Counted from the stretch's first letter, positions 1 to 6,009 are shown. The stretch: DNA of 9,710 bases from Syntrophomonadaceae bacterium (GCA_003551865.1 PUNU01000142.1:1-9710); one strand, 5' to 3'. A program made the numbers and translations. Notes: generated by a model not told the origin, from the letters alone.

Positions 1-741
1 CGCTTCTCTGCGCATACTGCCGATAAGTTCACCGTCAAAGAAAGTTACGACGAGGTCACCGTTGTCTATCTCGGGGCAGTATTCCTGCAGGAGAATGTGG
101 TTGTAGAGACTGAGGTACATATTTATTACCTCGGTAAGCTCGGCATCGGCAAACTCGATCCGGTGCACACCGTGGCCGCACCCGTAGCCGTACCTGTCTT
201 TAAGGACAAAGTAACCCTGGTGGTTGGGCAGTTTTTCGACGGCATCCATGGCCGCTTCCAGGGTCTCTGCCGAGTAGGTTGCCGGCTGGGGTACCTCGGG
301 AACCCGGACGACCAACTCATACTTGTCGTTGGTAGACAGGGTGGCGGCGACGCTTTCGATCAGGATGCCATGCTCCTCGATAGCGCTGATAAGGTCCAGG
401 TTGGGAGTCCCGAAGTGCCTGACATCGTCTGCACGGAAAAAGCACAAATCAATTTCACTTAAGGCCACCGGGCGCTCGTCGATTTTTTTAAGCAGAAGGT
501 AGCACTCCAGCGGATCGCTGTACCAGCTGTCGGGTAAAGCGAGGACAGAGACCCTGGCATGTGCTTTACCCTCGTGAAGGAATAGATCCTCCATGCTGAA
601 GTGATAGAGTGTATGCCCGCGGGCCGCAGAAACACTTAAAATCTGGTTGATCCCGGTGTTGTACAGGTCGACTTCCAGGCTGGTATAGCTGAGCCGCCCG
701 CTTTCGAAGGCAATATTAAGCACCCGTTCGTTTTTATCCAT
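1..741 (-). CDS. Glutathione synthetase-like ATP-grasp protein (partial, C-terminus beyond window)
   Basis: An open frame of 247 codons runs from ATG at 741 to the window edge without a stop. The order of motifs follows prokaryotic glutathione synthetase (GshB): an N-terminal stretch with RGHTLYHFSMEDLFL (41-55) and HAR (61-63), then EIDLCFFRADD (96-106), then the ATP-grasp part with a lysine and glycine-rich loop (K181-DRYGYGCGHG) and QEYCPEIDNGDL (219-230) followed by FDGE and R244/R245. ATP-grasp enzymes of this group join a carboxylate to an amine using ATP in the cytoplasm. Typical GshB is about 315 residues, so roughly 70 are missing. Odd points: the usual KPLDGMGG loop reads KDRYGYGCGHG and the usual GDKR reads GDLV, so the substrate may not be gamma-glutamylcysteine. 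No gshA is visible. The start fits because the frame opens just after a strong promoter, although the SD (AGAGCAGG) is modest. Confidence 0.8.
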   Translation of the reverse strand, partial: MDKNERVLNIAFESGRLSYTSLEVDLYNTGINQILSVSAARGHTLYHFSMEDLFLHEGKAHARVSVLALPDSWYSDPLECYLLLKKIDERPVALSEIDLCFFRADDVRHFGTPNLDLISAIEEHGILIESVAATLSTNDKYELVVRVPEVPQPATYSAETLEAAMDAVEKLPNHQGYFVLKDRYGYGCGHGVHRIEFADAELTEVINMYLSLYNHILLQEYCPEIDNGDLVVTFFDGELIGSMRREA

Positions 742-786
742 CCTATAACCTGCTCTTTTTTAAAATGGTGTAAATTGAGTTAAGCA

Positions 787-844
787 AATCAATTTCGGCT
801 GATAAGATTATAGCAATATTTTAAGCGGTGTCAATCAATTTCGG
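787..844 (-). repeat. Two direct repeats bracketing the promoter (possible operator)
   Basis: On the minus strand the 12-mer CCGAAATTGATT occurs at 844-833 and again at 798-787, 46 bp apart. The first copy overlaps the -35 hexamer and the second lies just downstream of the predicted transcription start. That placement would suit a pair of repressor sites. The function is inferred. Confidence 0.4.
807..834 (-). promoter_or_regulatory. Sigma-A-type promoter for the ATP-grasp gene
   Basis: On the minus strand TTGACA (834-829) is followed after 16 bp by TATAAT (812-807). Both hexamers match the sigma-70/sigma-A consensus exactly. Transcription would begin near 800, leaving a leader of about 60 nt before ATG at 741. 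Confidence 0.8.
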
Positions 845-1000
845 ACTGTGGGGAACTAAAGCGGCGAAGTCGGCCGGAGATTAAAAAAATTAAGGGATAA
901 AAAGAGCGTCTACCTAGAAGCTCCGGTACCAGATCGGCATTTACCGGCGCCTTATTGATTTATTCTACCGGTAGTGGCTTCGATTTAATTCGGTGCCGAT

Positions 1001-1029
1001 TTGACAAACAAAGGTTTTCGGTCTAAAAA
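1001..1029 (+). promoter_or_regulatory. Promoter for the RlpA-like gene
   Basis: TTGACA at 1001-1006, a 17-bp spacer, and TAAAAA at 1024-1029 (4 of 6 matches to TATAAT). The predicted start near 1036 leaves a short leader of about 35 nt containing GGAAAGG before the TTG start at 1070. The leader is too short to hold a riboswitch. Confidence 0.6.
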
Positions 1030-1069
1030 ATAAGCAGTGTGCTAAAAACCCGGAAAGGTTGGGTACCAA

Positions 1070-1669
1070 TTGGACAAAAGGCCGCTTTTTTTCTCTCTTT
1101 TTTCGGCGGGCATCGTCTTTTTTGTGCTTCTGCTTGGAAGCGGGGGCATCCTAACCGATAATCCCGGCCCCGCTCGCGAACAAAATGCCGCACCGCCTGC
1201 TGAAAAGGTTTGCCGAAAAGAAAAAGAAACAAGGAAACTTGAGGACATCATCACCGTGAATCACGGCCGTGCGGTGACCATGCCGGTCGTGGAGAAACCT
1301 AAAATAGAAAAGCCTCCCGCCGAATATATCGGGGCCGGGGAATACGGCTGGAAAACCTTAAACGGTAAGTGGGCCCAGGAAGGGATCGCCTCCTGGTACG
1401 GCTCCAATTTCCACGGCGGCCCCACCGCCAGCGGCGAGACTTACGACATGTATTCCCTGACCGCCGCCCACCGGGAGCTTCCTTTCGATACCGTTGTAAA
1501 GGTAACCCACCTTGGCAACAACCGCTCGGTTGTCGTGAGGATAAACAACCGCGGACCATTCATCGAAGGAAGGGTTATTGACCTCTCCAAGAAAGCGGCC
1601 GAGGCAATAGGTATGAAGGGATCGGGCCTGGCCAGGGTCAGGGTAAAGATCGTCGAAGAGCCCCGGTGA
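1070..1669 (+). CDS. rlpA: RlpA-like double-psi beta-barrel protein, secreted or membrane-anchored
   Basis: This 199-residue protein starts at TTG 1070, preceded by GGAAAGG at 1052-1058. It has a positively charged N-terminus and a hydrophobic segment at about residues 6-28 (signal peptide or anchor), then a charged linker rich in K, E and P (30-100). The RlpA domain follows: GIASWYGSNFHGG (105-117), TASGETYD (119-126), LTAAHRELPFDT (130-141), VVVRINNRGPF (154-164) and GRVIDLSKKAA (167-177). RlpA proteins bind peptidoglycan and, in some bacteria, cleave glycan strands lacking stem peptides. There is no C-terminal SPOR domain, as is common for Firmicute versions. The family usually reads VRINDRGPF; here Asn160 replaces that Asp, so lytic activity is uncertain while Asp171 is kept. 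It is transcribed alone, divergently from the ATP-grasp gene, with no obvious terminator after it. Confidence 0.85.
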   Translation: MDKRPLFFSLFSAGIVFFVLLLGSGGILTDNPGPAREQNAAPPAEKVCRKEKETRKLEDIITVNHGRAVTMPVVEKPKIEKPPAEYIGAGEYGWKTLNGKWAQEGIASWYGSNFHGGPTASGETYDMYSLTAAHRELPFDTVVKVTHLGNNRSVVVRINNRGPFIEGRVIDLSKKAAEAIGMKGSGLARVRVKIVEEPR

Positions 1670-1720
1670 CCCGCCGATTGACTTCATTCTGACGCTTACG
1701 CTGTAGGACAGTTCGGATAG

Positions 1721-2035
1721 GCGCTGGTAATCGGCATAATCATCAACTACCCGGTATATTTTTCCCTCCCTCCCAAAGGTGCGAGACTGACCGGGCCGGC
1801 CGGAGTAGGCTTCTGTTTCCTCAGCCTGCTGTTTTTTTCCCTTTACCGTGAAAAAAGGTTGCTCTCAGATTCCGCCCGTCTTAAAGTAGAAAAGGATGCC
1901 TGTATAGTGGTAGAATAGCCCGGTTTCTCCGGGCGGCGGCGGATTGCGGAAGGCACCCGCGGGAAGCTGGAAAAAGAACCCTGCATATATACAACATTGC
2001 CCGCCGGCGGGTATACGGTTGAAGAAATAGACTGA
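1721..2035 (+). pseudogene. Coding-looking frame interrupted by a stop, no start codon found
   Basis: The stretch 1670-2072 has no intact gene. One plus frame stays open from 1721 to a TAG at 1916-1918 and then continues in the same frame to TGA at 2033-2035. Its reading has a hydrophobic segment (GVGFCFLSLLFFSLY) followed by a basic, charged tail, then after the stop a segment ending LPAGGYTVEEID, which looks protein-like. There is no ATG/GTG/TTG with a Shine-Dalgarno at the front and an in-frame TAG lies just upstream at 1718. I recognise no family. A 6-bp hairpin (GCCCGG, loop TTTCT, CCGGGC; 1918-1934) sits at the internal stop. It may be a decayed small membrane protein gene or chance. 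Confidence 0.3.
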
Positions 2036-2072
2036 CGGGGCTTATAGATAGAGCATCCCGGCACTTGATACT

Positions 2073-2297
2073 TTATGCCGCAAAGTGGATTACCGCTTCC
2101 GGGCGGGTTTCTTCCAGGACGCGGTTTAAATCTTCCGCCAGCAGGAGATCGACCCGGTAAAAGGGAACTTCCGGGGGCAGGGCCGAGCGGTGGCCGGTGC
2201 TTAAATCGTCAACTACCACGGTGCGGTAACCGTTTTCCACCAGGGCTTTTACCACTTGGCTGCCGATGTATCCCGCTCCTCCGGTGACCAGTATCAA
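2073..2297 (-). pseudogene. galE: Truncated UDP-glucose 4-epimerase (N-terminal Rossmann fragment)
   Basis: A 74-residue product begins MILVTGGAGYIGS, the NAD-binding glycine motif of extended short-chain dehydrogenases. It continues with VVVDDLSTGHRSA (the GalE signature after beta-2), then YRVDLL and VIHFAA, and stops with TAA at 2075-2073. Full GalE is about 330 residues; the sequence breaks precisely after HFAA, before the catalytic Ser and YxxxK. The start is TTG at 2297 with a strong AGGAGGGG upstream, so the front end is undamaged while the rest is gone. DNA beyond the stop (lower coordinates) shows no epimerase reading in any frame. The fragment cannot catalyse the UDP-glucose/UDP-galactose interconversion. 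It lies 47 bp after the 49-residue gene and would be co-transcribed with it. Confidence 0.85.
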
Positions 2298-2344
2298 AAC
2301 CGCCCCTCCTCATTAAAGTAAGTGAGATGCTCTGCGTGGGCCCG

Positions 2345-2494
2345 TCACAGCTCGGCGGCCAGGGAATCGATCTCGTCCAGGGTTAAAACGGCGGAGGCCA
2401 GCGGGTCTTTGCCGCCTTTCAGTTCTTCCCTGGCCGGGGCCAGGGCTTCATCTTCCTTCATCTCGACAATGGCATGAAAAAGTTTTTCTTGCAT
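2345..2494 (-). CDS. Small 49-residue protein, possible relic of a corrinoid-protein helical domain
   Basis: ATG at 2494 is preceded by a perfect AGGAGG (2505-2500) with 5-nt spacing, and the frame runs 49 codons to TGA at 2347-2345. The product begins MQEKLFHAIVEMKEDEALAP and ends in an acidic helix with LDEIDSLAAEL. Residues 5-33 (AIVEMKEDEAL, EELKGGKDPL) resemble the first helices of the N-terminal cap of methyltransferase corrinoid proteins (MtaC/MtbC type), which read roughly AVVEGDEEKA, then EALAAGxDPL. The following GM..VG segment is missing. The well-formed translation start suggests it is still expressed. It could equally be an unrelated small helical protein. It lies upstream of the galE fragment in the same direction, behind a good promoter. 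Confidence 0.55.
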   Translation of the reverse strand: MQEKLFHAIVEMKEDEALAPAREELKGGKDPLASAVLTLDEIDSLAAEL

Positions 2495-2531
2495 GGCAAC
2501 CTCCTGTTTAATTGATTTTGTGGGGTTGCTT

Positions 2532-2658
2532 CAGCCTGCCGGGAATCACCTCCAGGTTGATGGCAAATAATATATATAAAAGTATTGTCGTAAGTCTGCT
2601 TATGTTATACAGTTATATATATAAGTATCAATTTACACTTCCATTCCCGGTCAGGCTG
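2532..2658. repeat. Imperfect inverted repeat enclosing an AT-rich patch
   Basis: CAGCCTGCCGGGAAT at 2532-2546 is the reverse complement of ATTCCCGGTCAGGCTG at 2643-2658 apart from one bulged T at 2651. The enclosed roughly 95 bp is strikingly AT-rich (runs of TATATATA) compared with its surroundings, and holds the minus-strand promoter. The arms lie between the two oppositely oriented corrinoid-like fragments. It could be a small non-autonomous element or a scar of an inversion. Confidence 0.5.
2604..2631 (-). promoter_or_regulatory. Promoter for the 49-residue protein / galE fragment
   Basis: On the minus strand TTGATA (2631-2626), a 16-bp AT-rich spacer, and TATAAC (2609-2604). Each hexamer matches 5 of 6 consensus bases. 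The leader to ATG 2494 would be about 100 nt. Alternative AT-rich hexamers nearby make the exact position uncertain. Confidence 0.5.
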
Positions 2659-2703
2659 TGATTTTTATATAAAAACATAAGTAAAAATATATTCAAAATG
2701 TTT

Positions 2704-3018
2704 ATGACCTGCCATGGAGTAACCGTCTACAAACCTGGGTGTTAATACGCCCCGGAAAAGTTTGTTTCCGAGGCTGTAAAGATAAAATCGGGCATCATTG
2801 GCCTTTCCGCCCTGATTTCCGCCGCATACGACAGCTTAAAGGAAATAATCAGCCTGCTCAGGACTGAAATCGCAGGCTGGTCCCAACAGCCTCATATTAT
2901 TATCGGTGGAAACCAAGTTGATCAGCAAATAGCAAAGATGGTGGGCACTAATTACTGGGTCACCGAAGGCGATGCAGGGGTCACCCTCTGCAAACAACTG
3001 CTGAAAGGACAAAATTAA
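2704..3018 (+). pseudogene. Corrinoid (B12-binding) methyltransferase protein, C-terminal remnant
   Basis: The frame reads GVTVYKPGC, a TAA stop at 2743-2745, then YAPEKFVSEAVKIKSG, IIGLSALIS, LKEIISLLR, HIIIGGNQVDQQIAKMVG and EGDAGVTLCKQLLKG before TAA at 3016-3018. This follows the second half of the cobalamin-binding Rossmann domain of MtaC/MtbC-type proteins (DVPPEKFVEAV, IVGLSALLT, VIVGGAPV...A..IGAD, DA..AV). The helical cap and the DxHxxG loop with the cobalt-ligating His are absent, and no start codon or Shine-Dalgarno serves the open part. Such proteins carry methyl groups from methylamines, methanol, betaines or methoxy-aromatics to tetrahydrofolate. The next gene, 60 bp downstream, is an OFA transporter, an arrangement that fits a former methyl-substrate utilisation locus (inference). 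Confidence 0.75.
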
Positions 3019-3078
3019 GCACGTCTTTTTGATAAATAATTTCTGATGAGTTTAACCAGATAAAGGAGCAGTGATGGT

Positions 3079-4383
3079 ATGCTGAAGTTGGACAGTGGGG
3101 TCAGTGCACGGCACAGGTGGTTCTACCCGATCAGCTCATTTGTTATAGCCTGCGGGGTTTCGCTGATCTTTTTATGGAGCATGTTTTTTCCTTACGTGCG
3201 CGACCTGTTTGGATTGGAAACAGTATCCCCCATAGCTCTGGCTTCATCGTTTGTCGGGCTGGGAACCATGGTAATAGCTCCTCCCCTGGCCGGCGCCCTT
3301 TTCGACAGGTACGGCCCCAAGCCGCCGCTTGGCCTGGCTGGGGTGGTTTTTTTGGCGGGATTTATAATCCTTTCTGCAATGATGAATTGCGAGGACTGGG
3401 CTTCTGGCAGGTACTTTTGGTATGGCGGCAGTTTCACCGTCGGCTTGGGAATGGGTTTTTTCTTCGGAACTTTCCCGTCTACCGTGGCCAGGTGGTTCCC
3501 GGATAAAATCGGGACCTCCATGGGAGTAGCCGTGTCGGGCCACGCGGCCGGCAGCGTGGTTATGGCCCCGGTTATCGGGGTCCTGATAACAAGCCTTGGT
3601 TTTACCGCCCCTGTTTTTATCATCACCGGCCTGGTGGGCTTCGTGCTGATTATCATGATCGGCGTCCTGTTTTGGAAGGTGCCACCACCCGACTGGAAAC
3701 CGGTAGAAGCTGAAGATGAGGCGCAGCCCGGTGCCGCGGAAGCCGGCGCCGAAAAGCACTATACCCTGGGCGAAGCAGTCAAAGACACGCGGTTCTGGTT
3801 CCTTATGATCTGTTTTATCACCGCGTCTTTCGGGTTCATGGGGTTTGCCCAGAATGCTTCCATGATCGTCGAAGAAGGCTTGCTGGCGGGAGGCTACGGC
3901 AGGAAATATATAGCGGCCTCGGTGGTGCCCCTGTTTCTTTCGCTAACGGGGGTTGCCAATGTGCTGGGAGCTTTTTCCTGGGGAGTTATAACCGACAAAA
4001 TCGTGGGACCCTGGAACTCCATTCCTCTTGTCTATGTATCTTCCGCCCTCCTGATCGGAGTTTTTTACCTGGGATATGAGTACCTGGCAATGGTATTTGT
4101 ACTCGGTTTTATCCTTTACTTCTTGTTCGGTGGGGAACCGGCCGTCCACTTTATAATAGTCCCTTATGTTTTTGGCCGAAAGCATATCGGAAAGCTAATG
4201 AACGTCATGAATTCTTTTTCCGTGGGCCTGGGTATCACCCTGGGTCCGATAGCTTACGCCCAGCTGCGCGATATTACCGGTGGCTATATCCTGGCCCTGC
4301 TGCTGGCCATAGCGCTGCGGATTATCGCTACCGGCTTTATTCTTGCCGCCCGCAGAAAGACCCAGTTGATGGAGAGTAAGTAA
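3079..4383 (+). CDS. MFS transporter, oxalate/formate antiporter (OFA) family
   Basis: A 434-residue, 12-helix major facilitator protein starting at ATG 3079 with AGGAG at 3064-3068. The first helix pair spans about residues 15-75 and ends in the motif A loop GALFDRYGPK (72-81). TM4-TM5 carry GLGMGFFFGTFPSTVARWFPDK and SGHAAGS, both typical of OFA members. The central loop (about 203-235) contains PPPDWKP, an acidic stretch, and then TLGEAVKDTRFW, the usual lead into TM7. The C-terminal half includes WGVITDKIVGPWN and ends ILAARRKTQLMESK in the cytoplasm. OFA proteins exchange or take up small carboxylates (oxalate/formate, and others in anaerobes). The substrate cannot be read from sequence. 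The gene follows the corrinoid remnant and appears intact. A weak stem-loop follows the stop. Confidence 0.9.
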   Translation: MLKLDSGVSARHRWFYPISSFVIACGVSLIFLWSMFFPYVRDLFGLETVSPIALASSFVGLGTMVIAPPLAGALFDRYGPKPPLGLAGVVFLAGFIILSAMMNCEDWASGRYFWYGGSFTVGLGMGFFFGTFPSTVARWFPDKIGTSMGVAVSGHAAGSVVMAPVIGVLITSLGFTAPVFIITGLVGFVLIIMIGVLFWKVPPPDWKPVEAEDEAQPGAAEAGAEKHYTLGEAVKDTRFWFLMICFITASFGFMGFAQNASMIVEEGLLAGGYGRKYIAASVVPLFLSLTGVANVLGAFSWGVITDKIVGPWNSIPLVYVSSALLIGVFYLGYEYLAMVFVLGFILYFLFGGEPAVHFIIVPYVFGRKHIGKLMNVMNSFSVGLGITLGPIAYAQLRDITGGYILALLLAIALRIIATGFILAARRKTQLMESK

Positions 4384-4440
4384 AGGGGTGGATAAGAAAT
4401 AAAGGGAGCACGAGCTCACCCAAATTGTAAGCCTCCCCTT
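4383..4440 (+). terminator. Possible stem-loop terminator after the OFA transporter
   Basis: AAGGGGTGG (4383-4391) can pair with CCTCCCCTT (4432-4440), with one T-T mismatch, around an inner hairpin GGGAGC-ACGA-GCTC(A)CCC (4404-4421). It is followed by CTTCATCTTCTG, only moderately T-rich. The position suits termination of the transporter transcript, but it is not a classic intrinsic terminator. Confidence 0.3.
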
Positions 4441-4927
4441 CTTCATCTTCTGTATCCGCAAATTTTAAGCTGCTGATGCCAACTTTGCACCTCCTTGGTA
4501 TTTAAGTTTAGAACAATTAATTTAAAAAGGGCAAAAATGTACAGACATTATATGGTAATTGAGACCTGTTTTTAGTATTTTTTCCGGTTTTCAAAGAACT
4601 TGGCTCGGCTGACTTCGTAGCCCATGCCTGAGCAGTAACAAAGAAACAACTTAGAGAAAAATCTAAAACACAAATGGCAATATTAATACGGCCGGAAATA
4701 GGTAGTTGCGCCATTTAGCCGCCGTTTAACGGCAAACCGCCGGGCAACATTATTGTTTGCTTTACCTCTCTTCAGTTTTCTGATACGCTTTTATTAAGCA
4801 AGACAGTTATTTGAACAATAAATGAAGGATTTGAACACTTACAATAACCTCACAAAACATACCGTAGAACCCGGCCCGCATTATCCCGCTCAATGAAATA
4901 ACAGTTTGTAAGATTGGAAGGGTTATA
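4441..4927. other. Intergenic region without a convincing gene
   Basis: No plus or minus frame here has good codon character with a start. Visible items are: on the minus strand a perfect AAGGAGG (4496-4490) followed 7 nt later by TTG (4482) but a TAA after only five codons; a minus frame ending in MGYEVSRAKFFENRKKY with a stop near 4569, too short to assign; a 13-bp palindrome GCCGTTTAACGGC (4721-4733); and repeated TTGAAC at 4811 and 4831. The base composition is more AT-rich than neighbouring genes. I see no tRNA or recognised structured RNA. Confidence 0.5.
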
Positions 4928-5368
4928 ATGAAGTTTCGCGGCAAAACCGATCCGGAAGGGCCGGTAGACCTTTCAAAACCGCCCTGCCGGCGTTATTTCA
5001 CCGGGCTGAGGAACCTGGCCATGCTCTGGTTGATGTACGATTTCGACTTAACCGCCAGAGAGGTGACAGAGCTCAAGTGGCACGCAGTAGACCTCACCGG
5101 CGGCAGGTTTAAGGCCGGCAAGAAAAAAGCAGGAAAGGAAACTCAATCCCGGCTGAACGATGAACTCCTGGAGATTATGCAAAAGTGGCGTGACTGCCAG
5201 GCAAAAAGCACCTTCTACAGGGCCCTGGAGCATGTCTTTACCGACGCGGAAGGCCGCCCGGTGTCCCCGCGCTACGTACAGCTTTTACTGCTGGGCTTAA
5301 TTATCTACACATTTTTGCCGCTGAACTTCCTGCCCATCGAGCGGGCCGACAGGGTGCTCGACAGGTAA
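4928..5368 (+). pseudogene. Tyrosine recombinase (phage integrase) catalytic-domain remnant
   Basis: A 146-residue frame from ATG 4928, with GGAAGGG 6 nt upstream. Residues 27-55 (LRNLAMLWLMYDFDLTAREV, then TELKWHAVD) follow the integrase pattern around the first catalytic Arg, here Arg44. KAGKKKAGKE (62-71) fits the beta-hairpin with the catalytic Lys. LNDELLEIMQKW and HVFTDAEGRPVSPRYVQ (102-118) follow the stretch preceding the HxxR box. After that the family should show HxLRHTFA and the Tyr nucleophile. Instead this frame gives a hydrophobic run (119-135) and stops. In the +1 frame from 5281 the reading GLNYLHIFAAELPAHRAGRQ resembles a damaged LRHTFA..L segment, so a frameshift plus small deletion probably removed the active site. 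The N-terminal core-binding domain is also largely absent. It is inactive as a recombinase. It ends 24 bp from the convergent EVE gene. Confidence 0.65.
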
Positions 5369-5392
5369 AACCACCCAAAGAAAAAGTTTATT

Positions 5393-5797
5393 CTACCCGC
5401 CCCAATCGATGATCTTTTCCCACTGCTCCTCGCTGACAGGCACCACCGACAGGCGGGGCTGTTTTACCAGTTCCCAATCGGGAAAAAGGTTTGACTCTTT
5501 TATAACGGCCAGGCTGACCGGCCGGTTGAGCGGTTTGCCCACGGCCACTTCAACTACCACGTAGCGATCGTTTTCTTTTTCCGGGTCGGGATAAGCCTCC
5601 TTAACCACCCTGCCCGTACCCACCACGGCTTTTTCTTTCCCGGTGTGGTAGATCAAAACTTCGTCTCCGCTCTTCATCTCACGCAGGTTTTTCAAGGCGG
5701 CGGGAGCCTTGACCCCGTCCCATACGGCAACCTCTTCTTTTTCCAGGTCTTTGTAGCTGTATTCACCGGGTTCGGTTTTTAAAAGCCAGCGCTTCAT
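5393..5797 (-). CDS. EVE-domain protein (PUA-fold, thymocyte nuclear protein 1-like)
   Basis: A 134-residue single-domain protein starting at ATG 5797 with AGGAGA about 7 nt upstream. It carries the EVE signature throughout: WLLKTEPGEYSYKDL (4-18), VWDGVKAPAALKNLREMKSG (25-44), DEVLIYHTG (45-53), VVGTGRVVKEAYPDP (58-72), and a C-terminal part with LSVVPVSEEQWEKI. The length is close to the usual 135-155. EVE domains have a PUA-like fold that binds modified bases in nucleic acids, by flipping the base into an aromatic pocket. Stand-alone bacterial versions remain poorly assigned and some lie with defence or translation genes. Here its likely operon partner is the 59-residue protein 32 bp upstream. 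No restriction nuclease is adjacent. Confidence 0.92.
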   Translation of the reverse strand: MKRWLLKTEPGEYSYKDLEKEEVAVWDGVKAPAALKNLREMKSGDEVLIYHTGKEKAVVGTGRVVKEAYPDPEKENDRYVVVEVAVGKPLNRPVSLAVIKESNLFPDWELVKQPRLSVVPVSEEQWEKIIDWGG

Positions 5798-5829
5798 TGC
5801 GTTCTCTCCTTTCGTTTTGCCTGCCGCCT

Positions 5830-6009
5830 TCAGTTTCGATCAGGGCTGCTGTTCTTTGCTCTTTTTTGTTTTAACAGCACTTCGAGTTCCAGCTCCAGAT
5901 CTTCCAGCTCCTGAAAAAGCTCCGGTTTAGCGGAATGAAAGGGCCGGCGCTTTTTAACGTCCTCAATTTTGCCTCTGATCTTGGCAATTTTTTCGTCGAT
6001 ACTTTCCAA
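5830..6009 (-). CDS. Small 59-residue coiled-coil protein of unknown function
   Basis: A frame from TTG 6009 to TGA at 5832-5830 encodes MESIDEKIAKIRGKIEDVKK, then a short RRPFHSAKPELF bridge, then a second helix QELEDLELELEVLLKQKRAK. The two helices with heptad-like hydrophobics suggest a helical hairpin. The start is fixed by an in-frame TGA directly upstream of the TTG, and GAGGT lies 9 nt upstream (6023-6019). It shares the general look of small Spo0E-like helical hairpins, but I do not see the SxxLD signature, so I leave it unassigned. A TAGAAT -10 element lies at 6058-6053 on the minus strand with no clear -35. It precedes the EVE gene by 32 bp and is probably co-transcribed. Purely cytoplasmic; no signal peptide. 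Confidence 0.7.
   Translation of the reverse strand: MESIDEKIAKIRGKIEDVKKRRPFHSAKPELFQELEDLELELEVLLKQKRAKNSSPDRN

Noticed and set aside
97..462. Plus-strand frame of 121 residues at the left edge
   Set aside because: It is antisense to the ATP-grasp gene, which has motif support and a consensus promoter.
893..1069. c-di-AMP (ydaO-type) riboswitch upstream of the RlpA gene, expected for some wall hydrolases
   Set aside because: The consensus blocks are not present, and the promoter at 1001-1029 leaves only about 35 nt of leader. Short inverted pieces (ATCGGCA/TGCCGAT, CCGGTA/TACCGG) lie upstream of the transcription start.
3192..3759. Minus-strand frames of 154 and 171 residues over the OFA transporter
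   Set aside because: They are antisense shadows of a strongly conserved membrane protein and contain no recognisable domain or start signal.
4569..4622. Minus-strand frame ending MGYEVSRAKFFENRKKY
   Set aside because: It looks protein-like but is only 17 codons from its ATG, without a Shine-Dalgarno or recognisable family.
4817..4891. Plus-strand 24-codon frame from ATG near 4821
   Set aside because: No ribosome binding site and no protein-like features; probably chance.
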